A stretch of 64,000 nucleotides of DNA from Pluralibacter sp. UBA7423 (GTDB lineage: Bacteria; Pseudomonadota; Gammaproteobacteria; Enterobacterales; Enterobacteriaceae). The notes below the pieces were generated by a model that saw nothing but the letters and a program-made list of their open reading frames with translations, ran no database searches and was not told the origin of the DNA. Position numbers and translations under genes: made by a program. Positions 56,256-64,000 of the stretch are shown piece after piece. Location of the stretch: NCBI GenBank assembly GCA_002470465.1, contig DKMD01000012.1, positions 1 to 64,000 of the forward strand, given 5' to 3'. Numbering within the stretch: the stretch's first letter is position 1; each line of letters opens with the position of its first letter.

Positions 56256-56978
56256 ATGTTGAGTTTGCGCGCTGTGAATCACTACTACGGAAGCCAGCAC
56301 ATACTGTGGAATCTCAGCCTCGATCTTGCCCCCGGCGAATGCACCGGGCTGCTGGGCCTGCCCGGTATGGGTAAAACGACGCTGGTTAACTGCATCGCCG
56401 GATATCAGAAGGTGGAAAGCGGAGACATTTTCTGGCAGGAAGCCAGCGGGCCGCCGCAGGATCTGCTCGCGCTCTCGCCGCCGCTGCGGGCTGCAATGGG
56501 CATTGGCTATGTACCACAGGACAAGCGTATTTTTTCGCAGATGACGGTGGAGGAAAACCTGCAGATTGCGATGCGGGCCAGTCACGAGGGCAGCAGCGCC
56601 GTCGGCAGCGCCATCTTCGATCTGATGCCGGATCTCTGGCCGCTGCGTCAGGTAAAGGGCGCGGCGATGTCCGACGATGACCAGTATCAGCTTGCGCTCG
56701 CCAGCGCGCTGGTGAGTAGTCCGAAATTACTGATCCTCGACGAACCAACCCGCGGAATGGGCCACGGTTTTATGCACAAGCTCGGCGAATGCCTGCTGCG
56801 CCTCAACCGCGAGCTGGGAATGACGGTGCTGCTTGCCGAACAGCACCTGCCGTTTATTCGTCGGGTCGCGGATAAGTTCTGCCTGCTTCATCGCGGGCGC
56901 AATGTGGCGCAGGGGGCCGTCAGCCAGTTGGATACCCGGCTGCTGGAACAATTTATGACCCCGGACGAAGCGCCTTAA
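56256..56978 (+). CDS. Orphan ABC ATPase, LivF/UrtE-like, with a degenerate signature motif
   Basis: 240 aa, size and layout of LivF/UrtE-type branched-chain amino acid or urea transport ATPases. Walker A GLPGMGKTT (about 35-43), Q-loop YVPQDKRIFSQMTVEENL, Walker B LLILDEPTRG and switch His region LLAEQHL are present. The signature is AMSDDDQYQLALASAL where LSGGQQQ would be expected, so cooperative ATP hydrolysis may be impaired. No permease or binding protein gene adjoins. Strong AGGAGAGG ribosome site. Its 3' end overlaps the convergent bioD by 26 bases. Not at this place in E. coli. Confidence 0.8.
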   Translation: MLSLRAVNHYYGSQHILWNLSLDLAPGECTGLLGLPGMGKTTLVNCIAGYQKVESGDIFWQEASGPPQDLLALSPPLRAAMGIGYVPQDKRIFSQMTVEENLQIAMRASHEGSSAVGSAIFDLMPDLWPLRQVKGAAMSDDDQYQLALASALVSSPKLLILDEPTRGMGHGFMHKLGECLLRLNRELGMTVLLAEQHLPFIRRVADKFCLLHRGRNVAQGAVSQLDTRLLEQFMTPDEAP

Positions 56979-57648
56979 GGTTGAGATACTGCCCCGGTTC
57001 AGCGTGTTCCGGCCCGTCTGCGAGGTACGGAATTTCACCCAGCAGCGGCGCAGGTAGCATCCGGGTCAGGGTTGCCAGATATTCAGCATGCCGCCTTCCC
57101 GGCGGGATAATGTCGTTGGCAATCCAGCCCGCAAGCGTGAGCCCGGCCTGAGTGATGGCCTGCGCGGTCAGCACGGCATGGTTAATGCAGCCCAGCTTCA
57201 CGCCAACCACGAGGATCACCGGCAGCCGTTCAGCCTGCACCCAGTCTGCGAAGGTGTAAGAGGACGAGAGCGGCGTATACCAGCCGCCCGCCCCTTCCAC
57301 CAGCACCCAGTCGGCTTTGCCCGACAGCGCCTGAAGCCCGGCAGAAAGCAGGGATGCCTCAATCGGCCGCCCTTCATCTTCGCTGACGATATGCGGCGAC
57401 GTCGGCTCCTCAAAGGTGTACGGGTTTACTTGGTCATAGCTTAGCGCCGCACTGCTGTTGCGCTGAAGCGCCAGCGCATCGGTGTTACGTAAACCTTCTT
57501 TGGTCATTTCACTACCGGAGGCCACCGGCTTATAGCCTGCGGTACGGAATCCGGCCCGGTTGGCCGCCTGTAGCAGCGCGCTGCTGGCGACCGTTTTACC
57601 CACTTCAGTATCGGTGCCGGTGACAAAATAGCGTTCAGTCACGGTCAA
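56953..57648 (-). CDS. bioD: BioD, dethiobiotin synthetase
   Basis: 231 aa (E. coli BioD1 225). P-loop [12 protein letters not shown] (about 8-19), the KPVASGSE loop (about 41), [11 protein letters not shown] and [11 protein letters not shown]. Forms the ureido ring of dethiobiotin from DAPA, CO2 and ATP. Last gene of bioBFCD; its start overlaps the bioC stop by 14 bases. Confidence 0.97.
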   Translation of the reverse strand: MTVTERYFVTGTDTEVGKTVASSALLQAANRAGFRTAGYKPVASGSEMTKEGLRNTDALALQRNSSAALSYDQVNPYTFEEPTSPHIVSEDEGRPIEASLLSAGLQALSGKADWVLVEGAGGWYTPLSSSYTFADWVQAERLPVILVVGVKLGCINHAVLTAQAITQAGLTLAGWIANDIIPPGRRHAEYLATLTRMLPAPLLGEIPYLADGPEHAEPGQYLNLKALRPGS

Positions 57649-58390
57649 TCACTCCTGTCAAAATATGGTACGTCAGGGCGCAGCGGCCCTGCTCTTTTGG
57701 CCACGCCAGCTCCAGCCGCTGCAGGTGACTGCGGGTGAGCGTCTGTACCGCCCGGCCCTCATGCAGGTGCGTCGCGCCAATGCCTTTCAGGGACTTCATG
57801 GCGCTTAGCGCGTCGTCAAAGGTCACTCGCAGCGTGTGCAGCCGGTGCCGCGCGCGGTACCCGCGCAGCGCATCAAGAATCGCCTCCTGTGACAGGAAGC
57901 GGTTGGCGTGCGGATGGCGGTCAAGCGCCTGCCAGGCCTGGTTCAGCTCGGGCAACGAATCAGCAACCAGCGTACTGAAAGCAGCAACCCCACCCGGTCG
58001 CACCACCCGATGTAGCTCGCCCAGCGCCGAAGGCAGCGACTCACACCACTGTACGGCGAGGTTGCTCCAGGCAAGATCGTATTTCCCGTCGGCCAGTGGC
58101 ATCGCTTCAATGTCGGCCTGGACGTAATGCTGCGCCGCGCCCTGCCGCTGCGCCTCCTCCAGCATTGGCGAAGAGAGATCCAGGGCAGTCACGAGGCTTC
58201 CCTTTTCCGACCAGTAGCGGCTCATGGTGCCCGGCCCGCAGCCCGCATCCAGCACCTGCGGAAATGCCCGGTCCTCAAGCTGAGCCAGCAGTGCCGCCGC
58301 GCTCTGGCGCTGTAAATCATCATGCTGCTGGTAATGGCCGGCGGCGCGACCAAACGCTGCCGCTACCGCCGCCTTATTGACGTACGCCAT
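57635..58390 (-). CDS. bioC: BioC, malonyl-ACP O-methyltransferase
   Basis: 251 aa (E. coli 251). SAM-binding motif [14 protein letters not shown] (about 46-58) with ALDLSSPML and [12 protein letters not shown]. Methylates malonyl-ACP so that the fatty acid pathway can build pimeloyl-ACP methyl ester. Overlaps bioF by 17 bases. Confidence 0.97.
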   Translation of the reverse strand: MAYVNKAAVAAAFGRAAGHYQQHDDLQRQSAAALLAQLEDRAFPQVLDAGCGPGTMSRYWSEKGSLVTALDLSSPMLEEAQRQGAAQHYVQADIEAMPLADGKYDLAWSNLAVQWCESLPSALGELHRVVRPGGVAAFSTLVADSLPELNQAWQALDRHPHANRFLSQEAILDALRGYRARHRLHTLRVTFDDALSAMKSLKGIGATHLHEGRAVQTLTRSHLQRLELAWPKEQGRCALTYHILTGVIDRD

Positions 58391-59531
58391 GCATCGCCTC
58401 CAGCAATCTGTCGATATCTTCTGCCCGGTGGTCAGCAGTGAGCGTCACCCGCAGGCGGGCCGTGCCAGCGGGCACCGTCGGCGGACGAATCGCCGTCAGC
58501 CAGCAGCCCGCATCCCGCAGCTTTTCCGCCAGCGCCAGCGCGTGGCTGTTTTCTCCGACGATGACTGGCTGAATGGCGCTGCCCGAGTTTGTTAGCTGTA
58601 AGTCCAGCTGTTCAGCGTCACGACGAAAGCGCGAGATATGCTCATGAAGACGCTGGCGACGTGCTTCGCCGTCATCGCTGCGGATCACCGCCAGCGCCTC
58701 GTTCAGCGCCACGGCCTGTGCAGGCGGCATACTGGTGCTGTAAATCAGGTGACGGGCGAACTGCAGCAGGTAATCTGCCACTTCATCACTGCACAGCACC
58801 GCCGCGCCGCTGAGACCAAAGGCTTTACCAAAGGTCACCACCAGCAGATCGGGTTTGATGCCCTGAGCGTCACAGCTGCCGCGCCCTTCACGCCCGCTGA
58901 CGCCAATGCCGTGGGCGTCATCCACCATAAGCCAGCCGCCTGCCGCTTGCGTCACCGAGGCAATTTCCGCCAGCAGCGCGCTGTCGCCGTCCATGCTGAA
59001 AATACCTTCGGTCACTGCCAGCTGAAGGCCGTCCACGGGTTTTGCCAGCAGCGTTGCCAACTGTGCGCTGTCGTTGTGAGCAAACCGGCGAAGCTGAGCC
59101 GGACTGAGGCTGGCGGCCTCCAGCAGCGAGGCGTGACTGAGCCGGTCGGCGACAATGCGGTCCTCTTTACGCAGCAGCGCCGCGATGACCGCCTGATTCG
59201 CGGCAAAGCCTGAGATAAACAGCAGTGCGCGCGGGTAGCCCAGCCACTCAGCCAGCCGCTGTTCGAATTGCTGATGCGCTTCGCTGTAGCCGGTAACGTG
59301 CCCGGAGCCGCCGCTGCCGGTGCCGTAACGCTCGGCCCCCTGCTGCCAGGCGCTGACGATAGCAGGGTGCTGACTCAGGCCGAGATAATCGTTGCCGGAA
59401 AAATTGAGCCAGCGTTGCCCGTTCGCAACCCGCCAACGCCCCACTCCCTGAGTGACAGGCGAACGGGAGCGAAATGCATCCGCTGCCCGACGCTCGTTTA
59501 GTGCCTCTTCGATACGCTGCTGCCAGCTCAT
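58374..59531 (-). CDS. bioF: BioF, 8-amino-7-oxononanoate synthase
   Basis: 385 aa (E. coli 384). PLP enzyme: Lys of the Schiff base in [18 protein letters not shown] (about 236), [13 protein letters not shown] before it. Condenses pimeloyl-ACP with alanine. Overlaps bioB by 4 bases. Confidence 0.97.
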   Translation of the reverse strand: MSWQQRIEEALNERRAADAFRSRSPVTQGVGRWRVANGQRWLNFSGNDYLGLSQHPAIVSAWQQGAERYGTGSGGSGHVTGYSEAHQQFEQRLAEWLGYPRALLFISGFAANQAVIAALLRKEDRIVADRLSHASLLEAASLSPAQLRRFAHNDSAQLATLLAKPVDGLQLAVTEGIFSMDGDSALLAEIASVTQAAGGWLMVDDAHGIGVSGREGRGSCDAQGIKPDLLVVTFGKAFGLSGAAVLCSDEVADYLLQFARHLIYSTSMPPAQAVALNEALAVIRSDDGEARRQRLHEHISRFRRDAEQLDLQLTNSGSAIQPVIVGENSHALALAEKLRDAGCWLTAIRPPTVPAGTARLRVTLTADHRAEDIDRLLEAMHGVRQ

Positions 59532-60568
59532 ATCGCCGCCGCGTTGTAATACGTGTCGGTGTCCGGCGTCATCAGAGCCTGTTCCAGCTTCTGCTGCTGT
59601 TCGATATCGCCGCTCAGCACCGCCGTCTGCTGCGGGTTGATGCCAAGCTTGCGGAACAGCAGCAGGTCTTTATCTTCTTCCGGATTCGGAGTGGTCAACA
59701 GCTTGCAGCCGTAGAAGATCGAGTTCGCCCCGGCCATGAAGCACATCGCCTGGGTCTGCTCGTTCATCTTCTCGCGGCCCGCAGACAGGCGCACGTGCGA
59801 GGTCGGCATCATGATGCGCGCCACTGCAATAGTGCGAATAAAATCAAAGGAATCAACGTCTTCGTTGTTCTCCATCGGCGTACCTTTGACCTTCACCAGC
59901 ATGTTGATCGGCACGCTTTCCGGCGGCGTCGGCAGGTTCGCCAACTGGAGCAGCAGCCCGGCGCGATCGGTCACCGTTTCGCCAAGGCCGACAATGCCGC
60001 CGGAGCAGACTTTGATGCCGGCATCGCGCACTTTACCGAGGGTGTCGAGACGCTCCTGATAGGTACGGGTGGTGATGATGTTGCCGTAGAACTCCGGCGA
60101 GGTATCAAGATTGTGATTGTAGTAATCGAGCCCCGCTTCGCCGAGGCGCTGCGCCTGCGAGTCGGAGAGCGTGCCGAGGGTCATGCAGGCTTCGAGCCCC
60201 ATTTCCTTCACGCCTTTGACCATTTGTTCAAGGTAAGGCATATCGCGCTCGTTCGGGTTTTTCCACGCAGCGCCCATGCAGAAACGGGTCGACCCGGCGT
60301 TTTTTGCTTTACGCGCCGAATCCAGCACCTGCTCGACCTCCATCAGCCTTTCGGCCTCAAGCCCTGTTTTATAGCGCGCACTTTGCGGGCAGTATTTACA
60401 GTCTTCCGGGCAGGCACCGGTCTTAATCGACAGCAGCGTGCTGACCTGGACCTGGCGCGGGTCGAAGTGCTGACGGTGGATGGTCTGCGCTTCAAACAGC
60501 AGTTCCAGCAGGGGTTTATTAAACAGTTCAGTGACCTGCGACATTGTCCAATGAGTGTGGTGAGCCAT
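59528..60568 (-). CDS. bioB: BioB, biotin synthase
   Basis: 346 aa as in E. coli. Radical SAM cluster [11 protein letters not shown] (about 53-60) and the conserved Cys and Arg ligands of the [2Fe-2S] cluster ([27 protein letters not shown], and VRLSAGRE). Inserts sulfur into dethiobiotin. ATG 60568 (MAHHTHW) is used rather than a start four codons upstream. First gene of bioBFCD, facing bioA. Confidence 0.98.
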   Translation of the reverse strand: MAHHTHWTMSQVTELFNKPLLELLFEAQTIHRQHFDPRQVQVSTLLSIKTGACPEDCKYCPQSARYKTGLEAERLMEVEQVLDSARKAKNAGSTRFCMGAAWKNPNERDMPYLEQMVKGVKEMGLEACMTLGTLSDSQAQRLGEAGLDYYNHNLDTSPEFYGNIITTRTYQERLDTLGKVRDAGIKVCSGGIVGLGETVTDRAGLLLQLANLPTPPESVPINMLVKVKGTPMENNEDVDSFDFIRTIAVARIMMPTSHVRLSAGREKMNEQTQAMCFMAGANSIFYGCKLLTTPNPEEDKDLLLFRKLGINPQQTAVLSGDIEQQQKLEQALMTPDTDTYYNAAAI

Positions 60569-60614
60569 GAGCATCTCCAAAAGGGGTTCAGTTGTTTCTC
60601 GGTTCGGTGTAGAC

Positions 60615-60648
60615 TCGTAAACCTAAAACTTTTCAAAATGGTTTACAA
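60615..60648. promoter_or_regulatory. BirA operator (bioO) between bioB and bioA
   Basis: TCGTAAACC-N16-GGTTTACAA. BirA-biotinyl-AMP dimers bind TTGTAAACC-N16-GGTTTACAA; here one base differs in the left arm. It covers both divergent promoters, so biotin represses bioA and bioBFCD together. The right arm ends 7 bases before the bioA start. Confidence 0.93.
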
Positions 60649-60655
60649 GTTAATT

Positions 60656-61945
60656 ATGACTCAAGACGATCTCCTCTTCGATCAACAACATATCTGGCAC
60701 CCCTATACCTCAATGACTGCCCCACTCCCCATTTACCCGGTGGTCGCCGCACACGGCTGCGTGCTGGAGCTGGCGTCGGGTGAACAGCTTGTCGACGGCA
60801 TGTCTTCCTGGTGGGCGGCAGTCCATGGCTACAACCACCCGCGTCTGAACGCGGCGATGACGCAGCAGATTTCACAGATGTCGCATGTGATGTTCGGCGG
60901 GATCACTCACCCGGCCGCCGTCGCCCTGTGCCGCAAGCTGGTCGCCATGACCCCAGACCCGCTGGAGTGCGTGTTTCTGGCCGATTCCGGCTCGGTGGCG
61001 GTAGAAGTGGCAATGAAAATGGCCTTGCAGTACTGGCATGCCAAAGGCGAGCCGCGCCAACGCTTTCTCACCTTCCGCAACGGCTATCACGGCGATACGT
61101 TTGGCGCGATGTCTGCCTGCGATCCGGACAACTCGATGCACAGCCTGTGGAAAGGCTACCTGCCGGAAAACCTGTTCGCACCCGCGCCGCAGAGCCGTTT
61201 TGACGGTGAGTGGGATGAGATGGACATCGTGCCTTTTGCCCGCCTGATGGCGGCGCACCGCAGTGAAATCGCCGCCGTTATCGTCGAGCCGATTGTGCAG
61301 GGCGCGGGCGGCATGCGGATGTATCATCCGGAGTGGCTGCGTCGTTTACGCAAAATGTGCGACCGCGAAGGCATCCTGCTGATCGCCGATGAGATTGCCA
61401 CCGGCTTTGGCCGCACCGGCAAGCTGTTCGCCTGCGACCATGCAGGCATCGCCCCGGATATTATGTGTCTTGGCAAAGCGCTGACGGGCGGCACCATGAC
61501 GCTGTCCGCCGCGCTCGCCACCCGGGACGTCGCAGAAACCATCAGCAACGGCGAAGCGGGCTGCTTTATGCATGGCCCGACCTTTATGGGCAACCCGCTG
61601 GCCTGCGCCGTGGCGGCAGAAAGCCTGGCACTGCTGGAAGAAGGCCACTGGCAGCAGCAGGTGGCAGACATTGAAACCCAACTGAAGCGGGAGCTGGCAG
61701 ACGTTCGCGAATCAGAAAACGTAGCCGACGTGCGTATCCTTGGCGCAATCGGCGTGGTAGAAACGAAGAATCCCGTAAACATGGCCAGGCTACAAAAATT
61801 CTTTGTGGAGCATGGTGTCTGGATCCGTCCATTCGGCAAGCTTATCTACCTGATGCCGCCGTATATCATCACCCCGGCGCAGCTCACCCGCCTCACGGAC
61901 GCGGTCAAAGCCGCTCTCAACGACAACACGCTTTTTATGGCCTGA
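60656..61945 (+). CDS. bioA: BioA, adenosylmethionine-8-amino-7-oxononanoate aminotransferase
   Basis: 429 aa, as in E. coli. Class III PLP aminotransferase: [36 protein letters not shown] (PLP-binding Asp) and the Schiff-base Lys in [14 protein letters not shown] (about 274). Uses SAM as amino donor to make DAPA. ATG 60656 is used; the open frame upstream runs antisense through bioB and is not coding. Confidence 0.98.
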   Translation: MTQDDLLFDQQHIWHPYTSMTAPLPIYPVVAAHGCVLELASGEQLVDGMSSWWAAVHGYNHPRLNAAMTQQISQMSHVMFGGITHPAAVALCRKLVAMTPDPLECVFLADSGSVAVEVAMKMALQYWHAKGEPRQRFLTFRNGYHGDTFGAMSACDPDNSMHSLWKGYLPENLFAPAPQSRFDGEWDEMDIVPFARLMAAHRSEIAAVIVEPIVQGAGGMRMYHPEWLRRLRKMCDREGILLIADEIATGFGRTGKLFACDHAGIAPDIMCLGKALTGGTMTLSAALATRDVAETISNGEAGCFMHGPTFMGNPLACAVAAESLALLEEGHWQQQVADIETQLKRELADVRESENVADVRILGAIGVVETKNPVNMARLQKFFVEHGVWIRPFGKLIYLMPPYIITPAQLTRLTDAVKAALNDNTLFMA

Positions 61946-61987
61946 GCTAAACTTCGTGATTATTCAACATGCTGAAGGGCAACCCGA

Positions 61988-62464
61988 ATGAAACTGATCA
62001 GTCACGATTTTAAGGATGGCGACAAGCTGCCGCACCGTCAGGTGTTCAACGGTATGGGCTATGACGGCGACAACCTGTCGCCGCATCTTGCCTGGGATGA
62101 GGTGCCTTCCGGCACCAAAAGTTTTGTCGTCACCTGTTACGACCCCGATGCGCCGACCGGTTCCGGCTGGTGGCACTGGATTGTCGCTAACTTGCCGGCG
62201 GATACCCGCGTCTTACCGCAGGGTGCAGGCTCGGGCATTGCCGATCTGCCTGAGGGTGCAATTCAGACGCGTACCGATTTCGGCAAGGCGGGCTACGGCG
62301 GCGCGGCTCCGCCAAAGGGCGAAACCCATCGCTACATCTTTACGGTGCATGCGTTAGACGTGGCAAAAATCGAAGTGGATGAAGGGGCAAGCGGCGCAAT
62401 GGTCGGTTTTAACGTCCATTTCCACAGCCTGGCAAGCGCTTCTCTGACGGCAATGTTCAGCTGA
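61988..62464 (+). CDS. ybhB: YbhB, PEBP/Raf kinase inhibitor-like protein
   Basis: 158 aa (E. coli 158). PEBP fold with the ligand-pocket motifs YDPDAPTGSGWWHW and GYGGAAPPKGETHRY. Cytoplasmic; physiological ligand unknown. Follows bioA by 42 bases on the same strand as in E. coli. Confidence 0.94.
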   Translation: MKLISHDFKDGDKLPHRQVFNGMGYDGDNLSPHLAWDEVPSGTKSFVVTCYDPDAPTGSGWWHWIVANLPADTRVLPQGAGSGIADLPEGAIQTRTDFGKAGYGGAAPPKGETHRYIFTVHALDVAKIEVDEGASGAMVGFNVHFHSLASASLTAMFS

Positions 62465-62477
62465 CAGCCGATCCCCG

Positions 62478-62500
62478 GCCTGCCTGCGGGCAGGCTTTTT
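62478..62500 (+). terminator. Terminator after ybhB
   Basis: GCCTGCC-TGCG-GGCAGGC followed by TTTTTGC, 13 bases after the ybhB stop. Confidence 0.8.
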
Positions 62501-62544
62501 GCTTTTCTGCATTCTCTTTATACTTCAGCCTTTTCCGCTGGCTT

Positions 62545-62575
62545 TTGTTTCACATTCCTGTGACATACTATCGGG
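62545..62575 (+). promoter_or_regulatory. Promoter region of amn with a possible Pho box
   Basis: TTTCACATTCCTGTGACATA contains an inverted pair TCACA/TGTGA and a CTGTGACAT like the PhoB half-site CTGTCAT. E. coli amn is reported to respond to phosphate limitation through PhoB. The fit to the direct-repeat Pho box is only moderate. Confidence 0.35.
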
Positions 62576-62607
62576 TAATACCGCAACAACGACACAGGAA
62601 GCGAATG

Positions 62608-64000
62608 ATGAATAAGAAGGCTACCGGCCTGACGCCGGAACAAGCGCTGGAACAGCTCGATGCGCTTTACAATCAATCCGTCGCCGCCCTGCGTGAAGCG
62701 ATTGGTCGCTACATTAATGAAGGCGTGCTGCCCACGCCCGAAGATCGCCTGAAAGGGCTGTTCGTTTACCCTTCCCTCTCCGTCTCCTGGGACGGTGAAG
62801 CGCACAGCGCCCTGAAAACCCGCGCCTGGGGCCGCTTTACTCACGCGGGTTGCTACACGACAACCATTACTCAGCCAACCCTGTTCCGTCCTTATCTGCT
62901 GGAGCAGCTCACCTCGCTGTATCAGGATTACGGCGCGCACATCACCGTGGAGCTGTCGCAGCACGAAATTCCTTACCCGTACGTGATTGACGGCTCAACG
63001 CTGACGCTGGATCGTTCCATGAGCGCCGGGCTGACGCGCCACTTCCCGACCACCGATCTGGCGCAGATTGGCGATGAAACCGCAGACGGCCTGTTCCACC
63101 CGACGGAGCTCTACCCCCTCTCGCACTTCGATGCCCGCCGCGTGGATTTCTCCCTCGCCCGCCTGCGTCACTACACCGGCACGCCGGTGGAACATTTCCA
63201 GCCGTTCGTCCTGTTCACCAACTACACCCGCTACGTGGATGAATTTGTCCGCTGGGGCTGCAGCCAGATTCTCGATCCGGACAGCCCATACGTCGCGCTT
63301 TCCTGCGCAGGCGGCGTGTGGATCACCGCCGATACCGAAGCGCCGGAGACAGCCATTTCCGATCTGGCATGGAAAAAGCACCAGATGCCCGCATGGCATT
63401 TGATCACCAAAGACGGCCAGGGGATCACGCTGATTAACATCGGCGTCGGCCCGGCGAACGCCAAAAACATCTGCGACCACCTTGCCGTGCTGCGCCCGGA
63501 AGTGTGGATGATGATCGGCCACTGCGGCGGCCTGCGCGAGAGCCAGACCATCGGTGACTACGTGCTGGCGCATGCGTATCTGCGTGACGATCATGTGCTG
63601 GATGCTGTTCTGCCACCGGACATTCCAATTCCAAGCATCGCCGAAGTGCAGCGCGCACTGTACGACGCCACCAAGCAAGTGAGCGGCATGCCAGGCGAGG
63701 AAGTTAAGCATCGCCTGCGCACCGGCACCGTCGTCACCACCGACGACCGTAACTGGGAGCTGCGCTATTCCGCCTCAGCCCTGCGCTTCAACCTCAGCCG
63801 CGCCGTCGCCATCGACATGGAAAGCGCCACCATCGCCGCTCAGGGCTACCGCTTCCGCGTACCTTACGGCACTTTGCTGTGCGTTTCCGATAAGCCGCTG
63901 CACGGCGAAATCAAGCTGCCCGGCCAGGCGAACCGTTTTTATGAAGGCGCAATTTCCGAGCACCTGCAGATTGGCATTCGCGCCATCGACCTGCTGCGTG
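62608..64000 (+). CDS. amn: Amn, AMP nucleosidase (3' end outside the window)
   Basis: First about 464 of roughly 484 residues. Starts MNKKATGLTPEQALEQLDAL (ATG 62608, AGGA eight bases upstream; an ATG three bases earlier is possible). N-terminal Amn-specific domain (about 1-170) and a C-terminal nucleoside phosphorylase-like domain with MIGHCGGLRESQTIGDYV, DMESATIAAQGYRF and VSDKPLHGEIK. Hydrolyses AMP to adenine and ribose-5-phosphate. In E. coli K-12 amn is far from the bio genes (about 44 min), so the order ybhB-amn marks a rearrangement relative to that genome. No frameshift is seen up to the window end. Confidence 0.93.
   Translation, partial: MNKKATGLTPEQALEQLDALYNQSVAALREAIGRYINEGVLPTPEDRLKGLFVYPSLSVSWDGEAHSALKTRAWGRFTHAGCYTTTITQPTLFRPYLLEQLTSLYQDYGAHITVELSQHEIPYPYVIDGSTLTLDRSMSAGLTRHFPTTDLAQIGDETADGLFHPTELYPLSHFDARRVDFSLARLRHYTGTPVEHFQPFVLFTNYTRYVDEFVRWGCSQILDPDSPYVALSCAGGVWITADTEAPETAISDLAWKKHQMPAWHLITKDGQGITLINIGVGPANAKNICDHLAVLRPEVWMMIGHCGGLRESQTIGDYVLAHAYLRDDHVLDAVLPPDIPIPSIAEVQRALYDATKQVSGMPGEEVKHRLRTGTVVTTDDRNWELRYSASALRFNLSRAVAIDMESATIAAQGYRFRVPYGTLLCVSDKPLHGEIKLPGQANRFYEGAISEHLQIGIRAIDLLR

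Noticed and set aside
59474..60655. N-terminal extension of the bioA frame by about 390 residues
   Set aside because: It runs antisense through bioB and across the BirA operator; BioA has its normal length from 60656.

Overview
The window looks like a chromosomal segment of a member of the Enterobacteriaceae close to the Enterobacter cloacae complex (Enterobacter, Lelliottia or Leclercia). This is inferred from near-colinear, highly similar orthologues of the Escherichia coli 17-19 min region (ompX, rhtA, dps, glnHPQ, ybiO, dinG, rhlE, ybhGFSR, moaABCDE, uvrB, bioABFCD). The E. coli-like backbone is interrupted by accessory blocks. No tRNA, rRNA, CRISPR array or complete insertion sequence was seen.

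Layout. 1-3.6 kb: beta-glucoside operon (GH1 6-phospho-beta-glucosidase, PTS EIIC, GntR/UTRA regulator) with a twin operator. 3.8-9.1 kb: aldo/keto reductase and a complete EmrA-EmrB-outer-membrane-factor efflux operon, where E. coli has ybiS/ldtB. 9.2-13.6 kb: ybiR-mntR, the tiny mntS with a MntR box, opgE and ompX. 13.9-18.2 kb: rhtA, dps, glnHPQ with NtrC and sigma54 signals. 18.4-28.2 kb: ybiO, rlmF, a flavin reductase, the paralogous secreted peptides ybiM/ybiJ, ybiB-dinG (LexA box) and rhlE.

28.4-32.1 kb: an A+T-richer islet separates rhlE from cecR. It holds a GGDEF-EAL protein with a periplasmic molybdopterin-fold partner, a type A chloramphenicol acetyltransferase, and one lone IS903-like terminal repeat. 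32.3-41.6 kb: cecR with a perfect 20-bp operator, the ybhGFSR exporter, ybhQ and ybhP-clsB-ybhN. 41.6-44.9 kb: a second accessory block with a small unknown gene, blc lipocalin, a clade 3-type catalase and two tiny ORFs of opposite charge. 45-49.7 kb: ybhL, moaEDCBA behind a ModE box and Moco riboswitch leader, and ybhK.

49.8-53.4 kb: a self-contained lipid A modification module, eptA-pmrA-pmrB, preceded by a PmrA box. A 30-codon membrane-peptide gene lies convergent to pmrB. It has its own PmrA-like box and fits PmrR, the LpxT inhibitor; the pmrCAB transcript appears to run antisense across it to a terminator that overlaps that box. 53.5-64 kb: uvrB (LexA box, DnaA-box cluster), an orphan ABC ATPase with a degraded signature motif, bioD-C-F-B and divergent bioA around a BirA operator, ybhB, and amn cut by the window end.

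The most interesting items are the PmrR-like gene and its overlapping regulation, the rhlE/cecR islet, the small-protein pair after the catalase, the orphan ABC ATPase, and an intrinsic terminator upstream of rhtA that has no gene to end.
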